Assembly (NCBI RefSeq): GCF_020520425.1
Contig: NC_079491.1
Span: 33,347,449 to 33,411,448 of the forward strand
DNA: 64,000 nucleotides
Direction: 5' to 3'
DNA from: Spinacia oleracea
Taxonomy: Eukaryota > Streptophyta > Magnoliopsida > Caryophyllales > Amaranthaceae
Position 1 is the stretch's first letter; every line of letters begins with the position of its first letter. Below the pieces are notes generated by a model. That model saw only the letters and a list, made by a program, of their open reading frames with translations, did not search any database and was not told where the DNA came from. Below, one piece after another: positions 36,701-47,904 of the stretch. The position numbers and the translations under genes are program-made.

Positions 36701-39700
36701 ATAGCTGTTTTGCTATTCATAAGGTACTTCTGTGTGTGTTGTGATCTTGAGGCAGTTGGTCTTCATGAGATTTAATCAATTTTTAGCAATAGCTGACTTA
36801 CTATCAGAAAAGATTGACCATTCTTGGTTATCCATCTTTTAAGGATCTTTCTAATTAGATTGCTTGCTTGTGAGTTGTGACGCTGTGAGCTCTGCTCGCA
36901 GTTTTATATTCTGCTTATGATGTTGATTGAGTAACAGTTTCTTGCTTTCGAGTTTGCCAAGGAAAAGCCCCGTTACAAGGGTAAATGCATTACCCAAGGT
37001 GCTTTTCTTGTCCACAAATTCTTATTTACAAAGGGTATACAATAAATATTGTACACCGAAGTAAAAGTTAACTCAAAATGTTTAAAAGTTAAGCTTATAT
37101 GTATAAAAGTTATCTATTTTTTAGTGATAAATTTTTTCATTTCATTAAAAACATATTTCTTCAAAACCACTAATAATGTATAAAATTAATCATTTAATCA
37201 TTTCTATCAACTTTTTTTAACTAATATAAAAGTTAATCAAAACTAGGTTAAAGTTACGAAAAAATGGGTAAAAGTTATCTTGGTGTACAATAAATTTATT
37301 GTACACCTTGTACGCGCAAGACCTTTTATTTCTTGTCATTACTAGTGCCACCCTAATTACTAGTTCGTTTTTATTTACTTGCAACGAGCCCTGTGCATTG
37401 GGCCGGGTCAAGGGCAGGTTGGGTCGAAAATAAAATTGGTTGGGTCAGGTCATGATTAATCATGCCATTAAATGAACAAGGAACACTACCAATATGGCTC
37501 ACCCAGGACACCCACCATGTTCACCGTGTACCTTTGCACCATGAATTTGGCTCACTCAAGCAGTCGAGATTCGAGCCATGCAAGGTTCACCAGAATTCGC
37601 CCAATAATTCTCTAGATCTAAATTTATTCTATCAATCTATGCCGAAATTTGATGAACCTGGTAAATTGAAGCGAAGGAGTGGTGGTAGAGTAGGTGGGAC
37701 AAGGTAAAAGTGAGGAAGAAGATGATGAAATGTGAAGGTCGAGGAGCTAGTACCATTGGTGGCAAAAGATTGCAATAATGGTGAACATTTCAAAGGGGAC
37801 GATGGTGACGTGAAACAAAGACGCCATTGTTGAACCATTGAATGAGAGGAGGGTGAATGTCTTCTAGAGAGAGTGAGAGATAGGTTGAGCTCAGAGTTTT
37901 ATCTAAGTTTCATTTTTGGACAAATTTTTTGAAGGAATTGGTTATATAAGAAAGTAGTAGGGCTGAGTTGTCAGAGTTAAATCACAATTATTGAGATTCG
38001 ATTTTAAAAAGTTGACACCATAGACCATAATATCAAAAGTTCAAAACCTTATAATCCCTCCATATTTCCACTTTCCAAAAAGAGGTTTTTCTTTAATGTA
38101 TCTACTATTACTGTATTCTATTTTTGGAAATCATTTTTACCATTTTACACCTTTTTCCATGATGATGACACCATTTCATCATCTCTCTCTTACTTTTACC
38201 CATTAATTTATTACATCTCTCTTACTTTTTCCACATCTTTACCTTTTTTGTTGAGCAATCAAAGTAATCTCACTGGGATTCTTTGAAAGCTTTTCTTCTG
38301 CCTTAATTTTGAAAAGCACCTATAACTCACAATATAAGGAAAAGAGGTGAAGTTAATGATAGGGGGAAATAACTCCCCCCCCCCCCCTCCAATATCCCCT
38401 CCCTCCCTCTCTCTCTTTGGTGAATAAAATGAAAGTTTAGCAAAAGGAAAAAGAGATGAAATTACGATAGGGGACACCTGCCATTTCACAGTGTACAGGT
38501 TACAAAGGAAGAAAAAGAAAGAAATAGAGTGAGACCTGCTGAAAATTGAAGAGGAAGGGAAAGAAGAAGAGTTGAGAATGAAAAAGATTATGGAAAAAGA
38601 ATGAGATTAGAGAGAAGATCAAAGACAGAATGATTGAGCTACAAAGATTGAAGATTGAAAGTAAGAGGAATGACTTAAAAAGCTTGACAACTGACCTGAA
38701 TCGGGATGAGGTATCACCTTCATTTCTAGATGAACTCAACGGTGTAATTGGTGTTCTGGTGAAATTGAGTTTGACCTTTCGAATCCCTTTGTCAAAATTT
38801 GGATCCCCTGAACAACAATCCGTCACTTATGGGGTTACTTCTCCATTTTGTGTTCTTCCCCCTACCAGTAGGAGGATTTCTTTCCCTGAATCACTGCCCT
38901 CAGACCGCCCCTTCCTTTTTGTTGTTATTGATTGTTTGGATATTAACTCTTTTTGTTGTTTTATGACTTCGACTTCCGTTCCCTCCGTAACAACTCCCGA
39001 AGATCTTTGGGCTCTTCTATAGGAGTGACAATAACATTATATTTTCTCTAACATTGCAAAATGTCTTATCAACAATTCCAATGCAGGAGCATTCTTCACC
39101 TTTTTGGCTTATTGTGGAGGTCTTAACTTACTTAATCGGAAGGCACGCTAATTATGGTGAGGAGAGAGATAGGGTGATTAAGTTGCAACATAGGGGGAGG
39201 CACGCTGATTATGATGAGGAGAGATGAAAAGGTACCCATGTGAATGATGTGATGTGGAGAGAGAGAGAGAGAGGAAGAATATCCAAAACAAGAAATGTTG
39301 CAACTAATTTGAAACACCTAAAAAACAAGGAAGTGTTGCACCTAGGCTTTGTGCTTGATTGTGATTTTAGTTCTTAGATTGAGATTACTTGTGCTAATAT
39401 ATCTTCCTGTGTTCGTATCCTTTGGTTTCATTAGTCTTTGCTTCTTGTTGAATTGATGAGCTTTGTTCATAGATTGTGATTTTCTTGGTGCCATTTTCAT
39501 AATCTTAGGCTCTGTTCTTTTGAGGTATAAATAATAAATAATAAATAATAAATAATACATAGATAAATAAATAAATATAGATAATAATAAAATGTAAACA
39601 AATAAATAATACTATTCCTGTTTTCCTAAGTTCTGCCCATTTTACGGGTCAATACTATAAAACTTTGACCATATATCGTGGTGTACGTATAAGAGTGAAC

Positions 39701-42700
39701 ATTATCCTGTGAGATCTTGTTGGATTCGTATCTTTATCAAAATATCAACTTTTTAGAACTTTTACTAATACACAGTTCAAGATATTAATGGTCAAAGTAG
39801 GGCATTGGAGACCGCGTAAAACGCATGTGAGTAGAACTCTGAAAAAGGGAGGGAGTAACTAATAAATAATACTCCCTCCGTTCCTAAATAAGTGTCGTGT
39901 ATTCTAAATCGGATGTTCCTAAATAAGTGTTTTGTTTCTATTTTAGGACATGCCAACATTGCCAATAGACCCTTCAACTTTCTACTAATTACAAACAATA
40001 CCTACTCTACACCAAAAATCGTGCCAAAAACTAATATAAAAAAAAAAAAGATTTTTTTTTTTAAAAATGGGAAGTCAGGTTTAGGGAAGGGAGATATAAA
40101 CCCCCCAAACTCAAGTTCTCTCCACACTCTCCCCTCTCTCTCCTCTCTGTGTCTTTCTCTCTTCATCTTCGTCCCTCTCTTTTCTTTCTCCCTTCATCTT
40201 TGTCCCTCTTTGTTTCTCTCTCTCCCTTCATCTCTTTCGTCTCCCTCTCTCTCCTCCTTCACCCACAGAATTCAAGATTTTGGTTGTAAATGGTGAAATT
40301 TGACCATGAAAACTCCAGATCTTAAGTTTTCATGGTCAAATTTGACCTTTGAAACCTCAAAGTTAGCTTTGGATTTCTAGGTATGTTGGATTTTTTTATT
40401 TTTTTTAAAGTTTTTTGGTTTATTGACGATTTGTGGGTGATTTTTGAAGATTTTTTTTTTTATGATTTTGGGTTTGTTGAAGATTTTTTGTGATTTCAGG
40501 GGTTTTTTTTTTCCCGAATTTAGGGTTAATCTTAGTTTTTTTGGCTTTGTGCACTTTTTGATGAATTTAGGGTTAATCTTAGTTTTTCGAACTTTTGTGA
40601 TTTTTTTGATTTTTCTGCTTTTTTGATTAATTTCTGGGTTTGAACATTTTGATAATTTTTCTAGGTTCGAATTTGAGGGTTTGGTGATTTTTCTAGGTTC
40701 AAATTTTTTTAGGGTTTGGTGATTTTTTGATGATTTTTCTAGGTTCGAATTTCTGGGTTCAAATTTGAGGAGGGGAGCGTTATGGCCGTCGTTGAGGGGG
40801 GAGGGGAGCGGTGGCGCCGACGTTGAGGGGGAGGGTGAGGGTTTATTTTTCTTTATTATTTACTTCCTCCGATTTTTAATACTCGCAACGTTTGTGATTT
40901 TTACACTATTCACATATTATATTTTGATCATTGTTGGTGATTTATACATAAGATAAAACATAGTCATGTTGAGATCTTGTTATATTCGTCTTAATGTGTA
41001 TTTTCAAAATATTAACTTTTTTGTAATTTTTGCTTAAAGAGAATTAAATATATATCAAAATTGTGCATTGGCATGCGTGAAAGTGACAAACGTTGCGAGT
41101 AAAAATGAACGGAGGAAGTATAATTTATCGCATTCCCAAAAATAATACTCTCAATCATTACCTCTTACACACTTTTTAGTTTTCTTAATCAAAAGGTCCA
41201 TGCACGCACAAGGTGTACAATAAATTTATTGTGCACCAACAAAACTTTTACCCAGTTTTCTCTAACTTTTACTCAGTTTTCTCTAACTTTTATATTATTA
41301 AGAAAATAGTTAATAGATGAATATTTTAAAGTGTCAAATGATTAATTTTATATATTATTAGTGATTTTGAATAAATATTTTTTATTAAAATGAAAATTTT
41401 TATTACTAAAAAGTATATAACATTTACATATATAAGGGTAACTTTTAAGCATTTTACGTCAATTTTAACTTAGGTGTACAATATTTATCGTACACCCCAT
41501 GTAAATAAGAATTTTTTTTTCCTAATACCCGTATTTTGCACCAAATAAGACACTTAGTTAGGAACGGAGGAAGTAATAAGTACAGAATAATAAGTAATAA
41601 ATGATTGAATTTTACTGAATTGAACCGAACTGAAAAATAAGGCCTGAAATTGAAAAAATAACACCAAAAAGTACAGGGCCTTAGTCCTTTTGGGTTTATT
41701 TCCCACAAAATTAAAATATCCTATCTCCAAAGAATTATCTCTCCGGTGAGAGAATGAGAGATAGTGCTCAAAATCACAAAATCCTAAAGGTGAATAGCTT
41801 AAAATTTTCCCTTCCAAATATATTACCATAAAAATTCGTGTGATGATTACCAAAATGCTTGAAGACTAATGCTTTCTGGATGCAGATTATTTTATCTTCT
41901 TTCCCCAAAATTTCTTTTCCTTTATGTTCTGATTGGTCCTTGACATTCCTCCCTGAGATTGTCAATATTTTTCTATCTAAGTAGTTGCCTTTGCAACAGT
42001 TGACATCTTTTCTTTTATTTTCTTCTATAGAGGAGTCCATGTTCTCTAGGCGGTTAAAATCTTGAGCTAGCATTAAGACTTTCATTATTCTAGACCATAA
42101 AAAATAAACCCATGCTTGAGCCTTTTCATATTGTCAAACATGAATATATAGGCCCAGAATATCAAGATCGTTTACTCCACTGGATAATTATTTTACTGGA
42201 AAAATTAGGATATAAAAAGCTTTTGTTGATGGCTATATTAAACTGTTTATGGTATATCTTCATTGCTCTAAGCATTGCTATGTATGTACCCGTAGATTAA
42301 GAATCTAGCACTTGCTTAAGAGTCTCTTCATTTACTACATAATAATGTACCGTGAAAATATTAAAACATAATCATTAGTGGACATGACAAACGAGAGACT
42401 TGAACTATAAAGGATCATAACTGGACTGATGCAACATCAAATTCATCCCAACATGACGCATGGTTATGGGATGTGTTAGATATGCCATCTTGCACATGGA
42501 CATAACTACTTAGTTTCTAAAAAAAGAAACATTGAAGAGAGAGACATGGAAAAATTCCTGTTATGTTGATCTCACATTGTTCCAAAGCGATAGACTATGA
42601 GTTGACTTCATAAAAACAGTAACATTATCTAGAACAAGAAAATGAGTAATCAACCAATGTCTTTCTCTCATTCCCTTTGGTCTTGGTGTTGGCCGAATAA

Positions 42701-45023
42701 ACACCATTGCGTCTCGCTGATGCTTGGCTGCTACCACCGGTGAGTTGGGTCTCACTCCCTTTTATGTTGACTAGTGTTTCTTGACCGTACACGCGCGGTT
42801 TTCGAAGGCAGTAATTTTTGTTGTTGAAATGTATAAAATTATTATTATTGCAATAGCCAGATAGTTTTTTCATAGGTCCGCTAGTTAGATTGATCCGTTA
42901 CTTTATTATAGTATAACTCGAAGAGTAAATTTTGTATAAGATCGTAAGTTTGTGATGAATACAATTTTGTAACCTAAAATTTGATTTGTGATGTTATTGC
43001 TTACGTAAAAATAAAAAAGGAAACTTGATTCTATTCAAATTCGAACAACATTTAAGTTATTGTGCCTACATCAGTCCTCCTTTTCTTGCCATCCCCATCT
43101 AAATACCATGACTGTTATGAACAATTTGATAGGCGGTAAATATAGTGAGAATTATTAAAATCTTAGCTTGTATCAGTTGTATACTTGAGATAGGGCAAAA
43201 ATTAATTAGGTGGCAAAGTGGCAAGGAAAAAGGTGGACAAACATACTGGGCAAGGAAAGAAACAACTTTGGCAAAGAAAGGGGGTTGAAGTGTAATTGAA
43301 GTATGTAAGGATAATTCAGTAAAAATACTATTATCATTATCATTACCCCATTGCCTCAAAGAGGCTCTCGTGACCCAAAAGCGATAACGGGACGACCATC
43401 TTCTACTTCATGGAAAGGAAGCGAAGAGGTTTGAAGAGCCATTTTGATTTAGTCCATTACATCCACAGCCAAAAGAACAAATGAATCTTTAGCTCCATCG
43501 GAAATGGACAAAGAAAATTGGATTCAGTAAAAATACTATTCTTTAGAGAAAATTGGATTTCTCAAAGAAGGATTTGAGGGACTATGACGTAATTCCACTG
43601 TTCCAAAATGGGAGTCCTTGCCTTCAAAAGGGTTAAGGATATTGGCCTATATAGAAAAGAAAGAGAAAGAATACCGACAAGGGAATTTAAGGATATGTTA
43701 TTATGTAAATCACATCTCTCTGTATGTGTGTCTAAATTCGGGACATAGCACCATGTCCTAGAATATTGTGCTTGGATACTTGAGCCACATACCCATAACA
43801 GACACTTGTTCCCGACTACCTAAGTTTTGGTAACATAGATTATTATATTTAACAAACAGACTTAATTATCGTCTTCTGTCAACTTCATACTTTGGTAAAC
43901 TTGATGGCCATCTTATTAAATTGGTCTGTTTTACATTCCAATATTCCATACTTCAATTTATGTTGTAGCTCTTTCCCGTACACGTGGTTGTGTAACGAGA
44001 AGAACTGCCAATTTTTCTATTACAGGAGCTTCATTTTTCCAGAGTGTTGTAGCTTTTCGTTTTGAGCAAGCCATTTTGGGAGGTTTTCTTTGGCTAGAGA
44101 CAAGAGTGACCTCTTATAAGCTACTCCCTACTATTTTATGTGGGTGATTTGGATGGGTCTGAAACCCCATTTTAAGTTCATCGTAATGTAAAACCACTTG
44201 AAGTGTCTCTTTCCCTGTTCGTAAGTCGTAATTGTAACCTGCAGATGATGCTTTAAAGTGTATTCACTACTTTCTAATACTGATTGGAAATAATTTACTA
44301 TTTAAGAAACGAAATTGAAATTGGGGAGGATGGTATGGTTATGAAAGAAACTTCAACTTGAGAGAAACATTTAGAAGTGGCAGGGGGATTTTGGTTGCTT
44401 TTGACTTGCTGCAGTCTTTAACGAAGAAGTTCCTCCCTGACATTGATATGCGACTAGTAGAAGCCAAGTGTTTTACTTTCTGATATAGCCCATTTCTGAA
44501 CATTATTTAACCATGTTATAGCTAACATTGTAGATTGTGCACTTCAACTCCCTCGTCGACTCTCTCTCATCAAGTATATTTATGATAACCCTCACCATTT
44601 AGAAGCAAGATATTCAATTTGGGAGGTTAAATGTAGGTAATACTGGATAAAGAGATGTGCAACTTATTCCATTATTGTTTTTTATTTCTCAATCATACCT
44701 AAGCTTTGTATGTGAGAAACTGACCTACAAACTGGCGGGAAAATTCCTTCAGTCGTGATTTAGCACCTTGTCTTAAGAAAGCAAACTGGCGGGAAAATGC
44801 AGCAAACTTATGTTTTAAATACATTTGCTGTCACTCCTTAAATTATTATACTCACTTTAATCTGTGAATTGTATTTCAGGATGACCAGAGGAATTGCTCG
44901 CATCTGTTGCCGGAGCCTGTAATAGAACGAGTGAGGGAAATTGCGAGCTCTCCTTCTCTGAAGCCTAGACATAAGAGTAGCCGGAAACTCTCAGGCTTAA
45001 GATGCCCTGATTTACCCCCTTAG
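27721..45023 (+). CDS. TRF-like single-Myb (telobox) protein, eight exons
   Basis: Exons, joined by eye: 27721-27729, 31897-32077, 33708-33760, 34353-34440, 34515-35209, 35836-36048, 36166-36219 and 44880-45023. All introns are GT-AG, the phases agree, and the product is 478 residues. A Myb/SANT domain spans residues about 351-415 (KAWTLDEVVALVDGM, GVGQWTAVKRTFF, then the telobox-like TATDIRDKWRNLVK), close to the family signature VDxKDKWRNL. The acidic segment before it (ELDSDEEYEPVE) and a basic tail are typical of plant TRFL proteins, which bind double-stranded telomere-like repeats in the nucleus. The tiny first exon (MNE) is the least certain part. Intron 7 is 8.66 kb and full of TEs, so correct splicing to the last 47 codons (LPEPVIERVREIA..) needs transcript support. 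Confidence 0.82.
29337..29659. mobile_element. Stowaway MITE in intron 1 (family copy 1)
   Basis: The ends CTCCCTCCGCCCCTTAATAC and ..GAGTATTAAGGGACGGAGGGAG are inverted repeats flanked by TA. Its 323 bp closely match the copy at 54487-54813, including CCGGTCAAACCGGTGCGAG near the right end, so the two belong to one family and were probably active recently. Confidence 0.85.
30458..30731 (+). repeat. Tandem duplication in intron 1
   Basis: Two copies of an approximately 131-base unit lie in direct order (30458-30586, 30589-30731). They share CGAGTGCT or CGGAGTGCT, then ATTTTGAAAGCT, TTTCCTCTTGAAGAAAATTG and GCTCCCTTCATG. Spacing differs by small indels. No coding content. Confidence 0.7.
32153..33091. 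mobile_element. Stowaway-like MITE in intron 2, split by a LINE fragment
   Basis: The left part CCTCCTCTGTTTCAAAATAT, then TTGCACCATTTTGACTCC, and the right part ATGGTGCAACTTTTTTGA, then AACAGAGGAAG, are inverted partners, with TA beside the right end. Removal of the LINE insert (32316-33022) leaves a MITE of about 230 bp. Confidence 0.7.
32316..33022 (-). mobile_element. L1-type LINE fragment (zf-RVT end of ORF2)
   Basis: Flanked by an 11-bp target duplication TGTGGTCAAAG (32305-32315 and 33023-33033). The minus strand encodes GDDVCLICAPTSETHNHVLF then EYYYS, the zinc-binding zf-RVT motif (CxxC..ExxxHxLF, with the last Cys changed) found at the C-terminus of plant L1 ORF2. Its frame is broken and no reverse transcriptase remains. 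A 5'-truncated insertion of this size is usual for LINEs; a poly-A tail is not evident. Confidence 0.65.
33136..33573 (+). repeat. Tandem duplication in intron 2
   Basis: Two direct copies, offset 250 bases (33136-33340 and 33386-33573), share CTTAACAGATG, then TTTCAATAT, TGAATCATTCATTTTCTGCA, GTGGTTGGTTAAGG and TAACATATTTTATCAA. Divergence is roughly 15% by eye. They lie directly before exon 3. Confidence 0.75.
37034..37307. mobile_element. MITE with palindromic ends, copy A (intron 7)
   Basis: Both ends are themselves palindromes. The right end is GGTGTACAATAAA followed by its exact reverse complement, and the left end is a variant of it. The 274-bp interior is A/T-rich with repeated AAAAGTTA motifs. 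A second copy in the opposite orientation lies at 41212-41496. No transposase, and the superfamily is not identified. Confidence 0.7.
37308..39611. other. Intron 7 stretch without recognised genes
   Basis: Contains a C run (38374-38387), (GA)n tracts and AATA-type repeats (39535-39605). There is a possible worn MITE end at 38057 (CCCTCCATATTTCC). The 130-aa ORF at 38630-39022 has no domain features and is unlikely to be coding. Confidence 0.35.
39612..39855. mobile_element. Stowaway-like MITE in intron 7
   Basis: The right end reads ..CTGAAAAAGGGAGGGAG followed by TA; the left end TA-CTATTCCTGTTTTCC is a worn partner. GGTCAATACTATAAAACTTT and AATGGTCAAAGTAGGGCATTG near the ends also pair partly. 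Confidence 0.5.
40863..41118. mobile_element. Nested Stowaway-like MITE
   Basis: Inverted ends CTTCCTCCGATTTTTAATAC, then TCGCAACGTTTG, and ..ACAAACGTTGCGAGTAAAAA, then CGGAGGAAG, are flanked by TA. 256 bp, with no coding capacity. Confidence 0.8.
41212..41496. mobile_element. MITE with palindromic ends, copy B (intron 7)
   Basis: Starts with GGTGTACAATAAA plus its near-exact complement and ends GGTGTACAATATTTATC, then GTACACC. The interior matches the reverse complement of copy A (37034-37307). At 285 bp, it is the second member of the family in the same intron. Confidence 0.7.
41574..44879. other. End of intron 7, unassigned
   Basis: No gene or complete TE is recognised in 3.3 kb. At 42770 an ACTAGTGTTTCTTGACCG block and downstream GTTGAAATGTATAAA match 23945-24010. 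On the minus strand it ends in a small GC hairpin followed by CACTAG|T, the layout of a Helitron 3' end. The 62-codon ORF at 42112 shows no domain. Confidence 0.3.
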
Positions 45024-45800
45024 CAGGGCTGATTTGGTAGTTTTTACAGGAAGGAACATCCTAGGCAAAAAATTGTAATTTGTTGAGATGATAGAAGCTT
45101 TTCTTCCTGATACAATTGAATAGAGAGGTCTGTTTACCGACCCTTTCTTCTTTGACCAAGGGAACAAAAAACAAGGGAAACCTTTAGCCATCTACAGAGC
45201 AAGGACGTGTAAAAACCTTGTTGCCAATTGTATGCCTTTAAACTTGTAAAGTCTGTTGCAACATAGATACATTCGTTTGTGCCTTTTATTGTCCTATCTG
45301 TGGTTGATTTCAGGTGATGGTAACCATTATTATGATCATCTTATTGCACATATGAGCATTGTTTTCTTTCTTTTTGAAATTACTATTTTCTCGTCAGTCT
45401 GCAGCTCTTGAGACTAAAGTTCTTGCTTTATCTGTGCTCTTGAAGCAGTATTAGGCTCTTAGCTGTTGGGTAATTGATGTTGAGATTGATGCACTGTATA
45501 CATCGTTAGTTTGATAAATTATATACATACATGTAATATGTGTTTGATAGGTAGTATACTATACAGAGGGCATTTCCCCATCAGCATCCCAGCTGCAAGA
45601 CATCAGGGGAAACTGAAACAGAAGAATCGGGGATATCGGCATAATGACTTTAGTATTATTGCTACGTTTATGTAATGCTAGCCCAAGTATTGAAACTAGC
45701 TCATAGGGAAGGAGAAATACTCTTAATATTTCTTTGTCTGGTTAGTTTATTGAAGATGACTAGCTCATGATCAGCCCGTCAAAGAACACACAATTATATA
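45024..45800 (+). other. Presumed 3' UTR and downstream of the TRF-like gene
   Basis: Follows the stop codon at 45021-45023. No ORF of note. T-rich blocks with TTGATAAATTATATACATAC, then ATGTAATATGTG (45511-45542), are plausible plant 3'-end signals. The true poly-A site cannot be placed. Confidence 0.3.
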
Positions 45801-46059
45801 CTCCCTTTGTTCTCAAAAATTAGTCCTTTTTGGAATCTCAACACTATTCATAATTGAAGAGAATCTTCTAATTTTTTTTCCAATACGTACTTCAAAACAT
45901 ATTTATGTGAGATCTTATTTTGTTCGTCTTAATGTGTAGTTTAACAATATCAAATTTTTATATTTTTCTAACATACGTATTTGGAGATATTTACGTTTAA
46001 ATATTGAGCTGAAATGAGTTGAAAAGTCAAAACATGACCAATATTTAAGAACAGAGGGA
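45801..46059. mobile_element. Stowaway-like MITE downstream of the TRF-like gene
   Basis: Ends CTCCCTTTGTTCTCAAAAAT and ..CAATATTTAAGAACAGAGGG, with TA on both sides; 259 bp. Confidence 0.7.
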
Positions 46060-46141
46060 TATATGATTTTAGCTGTCTTTTAGTCTTGTGATTTTAGTGA
46101 AAATATATGATTTAAATAGAGAATGAATTTAAAAGTTGGAA

Positions 46142-46144
<3 letters not shown>

Positions 46145-46220
<76 letters not shown>
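46145..46220. repeat. (TA)n microsatellite
   Basis: About 38 TA units in AT-rich DNA; no gene nearby on the right until the transposon remnant at about 46600. It has no plastid sequence beside it, unlike the tracts at 14.0, 18.8 and 22.1 kb. Confidence 0.9.
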
Positions 46221-46223
<3 letters not shown>

Positions 46224-47547
46224 TAAATGGTGAATTAATATTGAGTGTTAAAGAGGGAGATGCAGCGGAAGGGGTTGAATTAATATGTATGAACTTGGTG
46301 AATCTATGTTGAATGAGAACGATAAAGCGGAAGAGGCATTAGAGTAATAAAATATAGAAAACAACAAAAGATTAAAAAAAAAAAAAAAGTTGATGGATGG
46401 GAAGAGGGGATGATATGTGTCATTCAATCATCTATGGTTTCACTTTTTACATAATAGGCATAGATCTGTAGTTGAAAATGCCTTATAGTACTGCAAAGTT
46501 TATTGACTGTTCAAATATTCCTTAAAATAAAAATAAAAAAATTAAAGTGCGTAAATTAGAAAGAAAAAAACATTTTGAAATAGGAAAGCGAGTAAAATTG
46601 AAAAACCTCAGTTGGTACGTGAAGCACATTATGTGAAATTAACAAAGACCTTGCTTCCTGGATTCTGCAAAATTTTAATAAGGTTGGTCATATGCTGCAA
46701 ATGGCAGGACGTCGGAATTATAATGTTCAGTTATATGATTAAGATAAGTACAATGTTTTTGGGGCTTCCCTGGGTCAAGGGTGTTGATGTTGGGGAAACA
46801 CCGCGAAAGAGGGTTGATGGAGATGCTACATGATGATCCAGAGGTGGATTGCTAGGTTTAATAAGAGGGACAGTGTGCAAGGCTCCAACTTTGACCGAGT
46901 TGGAGGTTTATCTGATTAACGAAACTGAAGAGTATAGAGATGATTTTAAGCGTGCATTTGTCATTTACGTTTTAGGGAGTTTTTTAGCTCCCACAACTAA
47001 CAGGTTGTTAGACATCAAGCTTTTGTAGGCTGTTAAGGATGTTTCACGGATTGTGAAACAAAAATTAGTGTATGTGCTAAACCATTTGGGTTTAGCTGTT
47101 GAAAGGTGGAGGCAGAATGTTAATAATGATAGAGTTGGTGGTTGTTTCCTATTCTTGAAGATTATATATCTTCAAAGATCATTATTCTGGTTTGAAGCTG
47201 TAATACCTCGTATCTTTCCGTATTTATAAATATATTTTATTGTATTTATAAAGCATTTTTATGATTTTAGAATTTAAATCGCATTTAAATATTATTTAAA
47301 TGTATTTTTATTAATAAAAATATTTATTATTTAATTAATTACGGAACGAATTTATTATTTGAAGTCGTGAAATTTATTTGGGTTTCGATTTTTAAACGGT
47401 TTGAATTAATTCTAAGCCCAACTTGTTTTAATGGTTGAGCCCAACTAGTGTTTCTAATTTAAATTCATAATTCAAACCTAGCTGGTCATTAAATGAAAAC
47501 CCAATACCCAAACTCATAAGCCTAACCCACTAGGGATTTGGGGAAGC

Positions 47548-47557
47548 CTATAAATAC
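47548..47557 (+). promoter_or_regulatory. TATA box of the 2.49-kb solo LTR
   Basis: CTATAAATAC lies 350 bases inside the LTR and is followed by a CTCTCTC-rich leader, the usual layout of U3 and R. Confidence 0.5.
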
Positions 47558-47855
47558 CTCTCTTAATATAATTGATCCCCTCATTAAACCCTCATTATTT
47601 TTCTCACTCTCTCTCATACCCGGCTCTCTCTCTTTGCATGTCCCTCCCTTGCGTCGCACAACCCAGCCGAGCACACTGCTTGTTGCTGCTCTCGTCGCTG
47701 CACACTCGTCCCCTCGCCACGCGTTCTGCGCCCCTCGCACACACGTGCACTCGCCCTCTCTTTCCCTCGATGCTGCCTTTATTCGTGCACTCGACGCCCA
47801 GCGCCCACGAGCTCGTGCTCGCAGCTGCTTCCCTCGCACAACACGCACACTCGTG

Positions 47856-47856
<1 letters not shown>

Positions 47857-47894
<38 letters not shown>
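47857..47894. repeat. (CT)n microsatellite in the solo LTR
   Basis: About 19 CT units in the GC-rich leader region, giving open frames with runs of Ser-Leu or Arg-Glu. Confidence 0.85.

Positions 47895-47904
<10 letters not shown>

Larger units (their letters stand above)
39872..41573. mobile_element. Stowaway-like element in intron 7 holding two nested MITEs
   Basis: The ends CTCCCTCCGTTCCTAAATA and ..TAAGACACTTAGTTAGGAAC, then GGAGGAAG, are inverted repeats with TA on both sides. The 1.7-kb body contains a CT-rich block (40110-40265), a 19-bp inverted repeat (AAATTTGACCATGAAAACT and its complement, about 40300-40355), a nested MITE (40863-41118) and palindromic MITE copy B (41212-41496). 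Confidence 0.65.

Noticed and set aside
37387..37460. GGGTCAGGTTGGGTC motifs resembling the inner hAT ends
   Set aside because: Similar composition, but no terminal repeat or 8-bp duplication was found.
38630..39022. 130-aa ORF in intron 7
   Set aside because: No motif or family likeness, and it lies in an intron of a sense-strand gene with simple-sequence neighbours; could be chance.
42112..42300. 62-aa ORF MLEPFHIVKHEY..
   Set aside because: Weakly protein-like with a hydrophobic end, but no promoter, domain or repeat partner was found.
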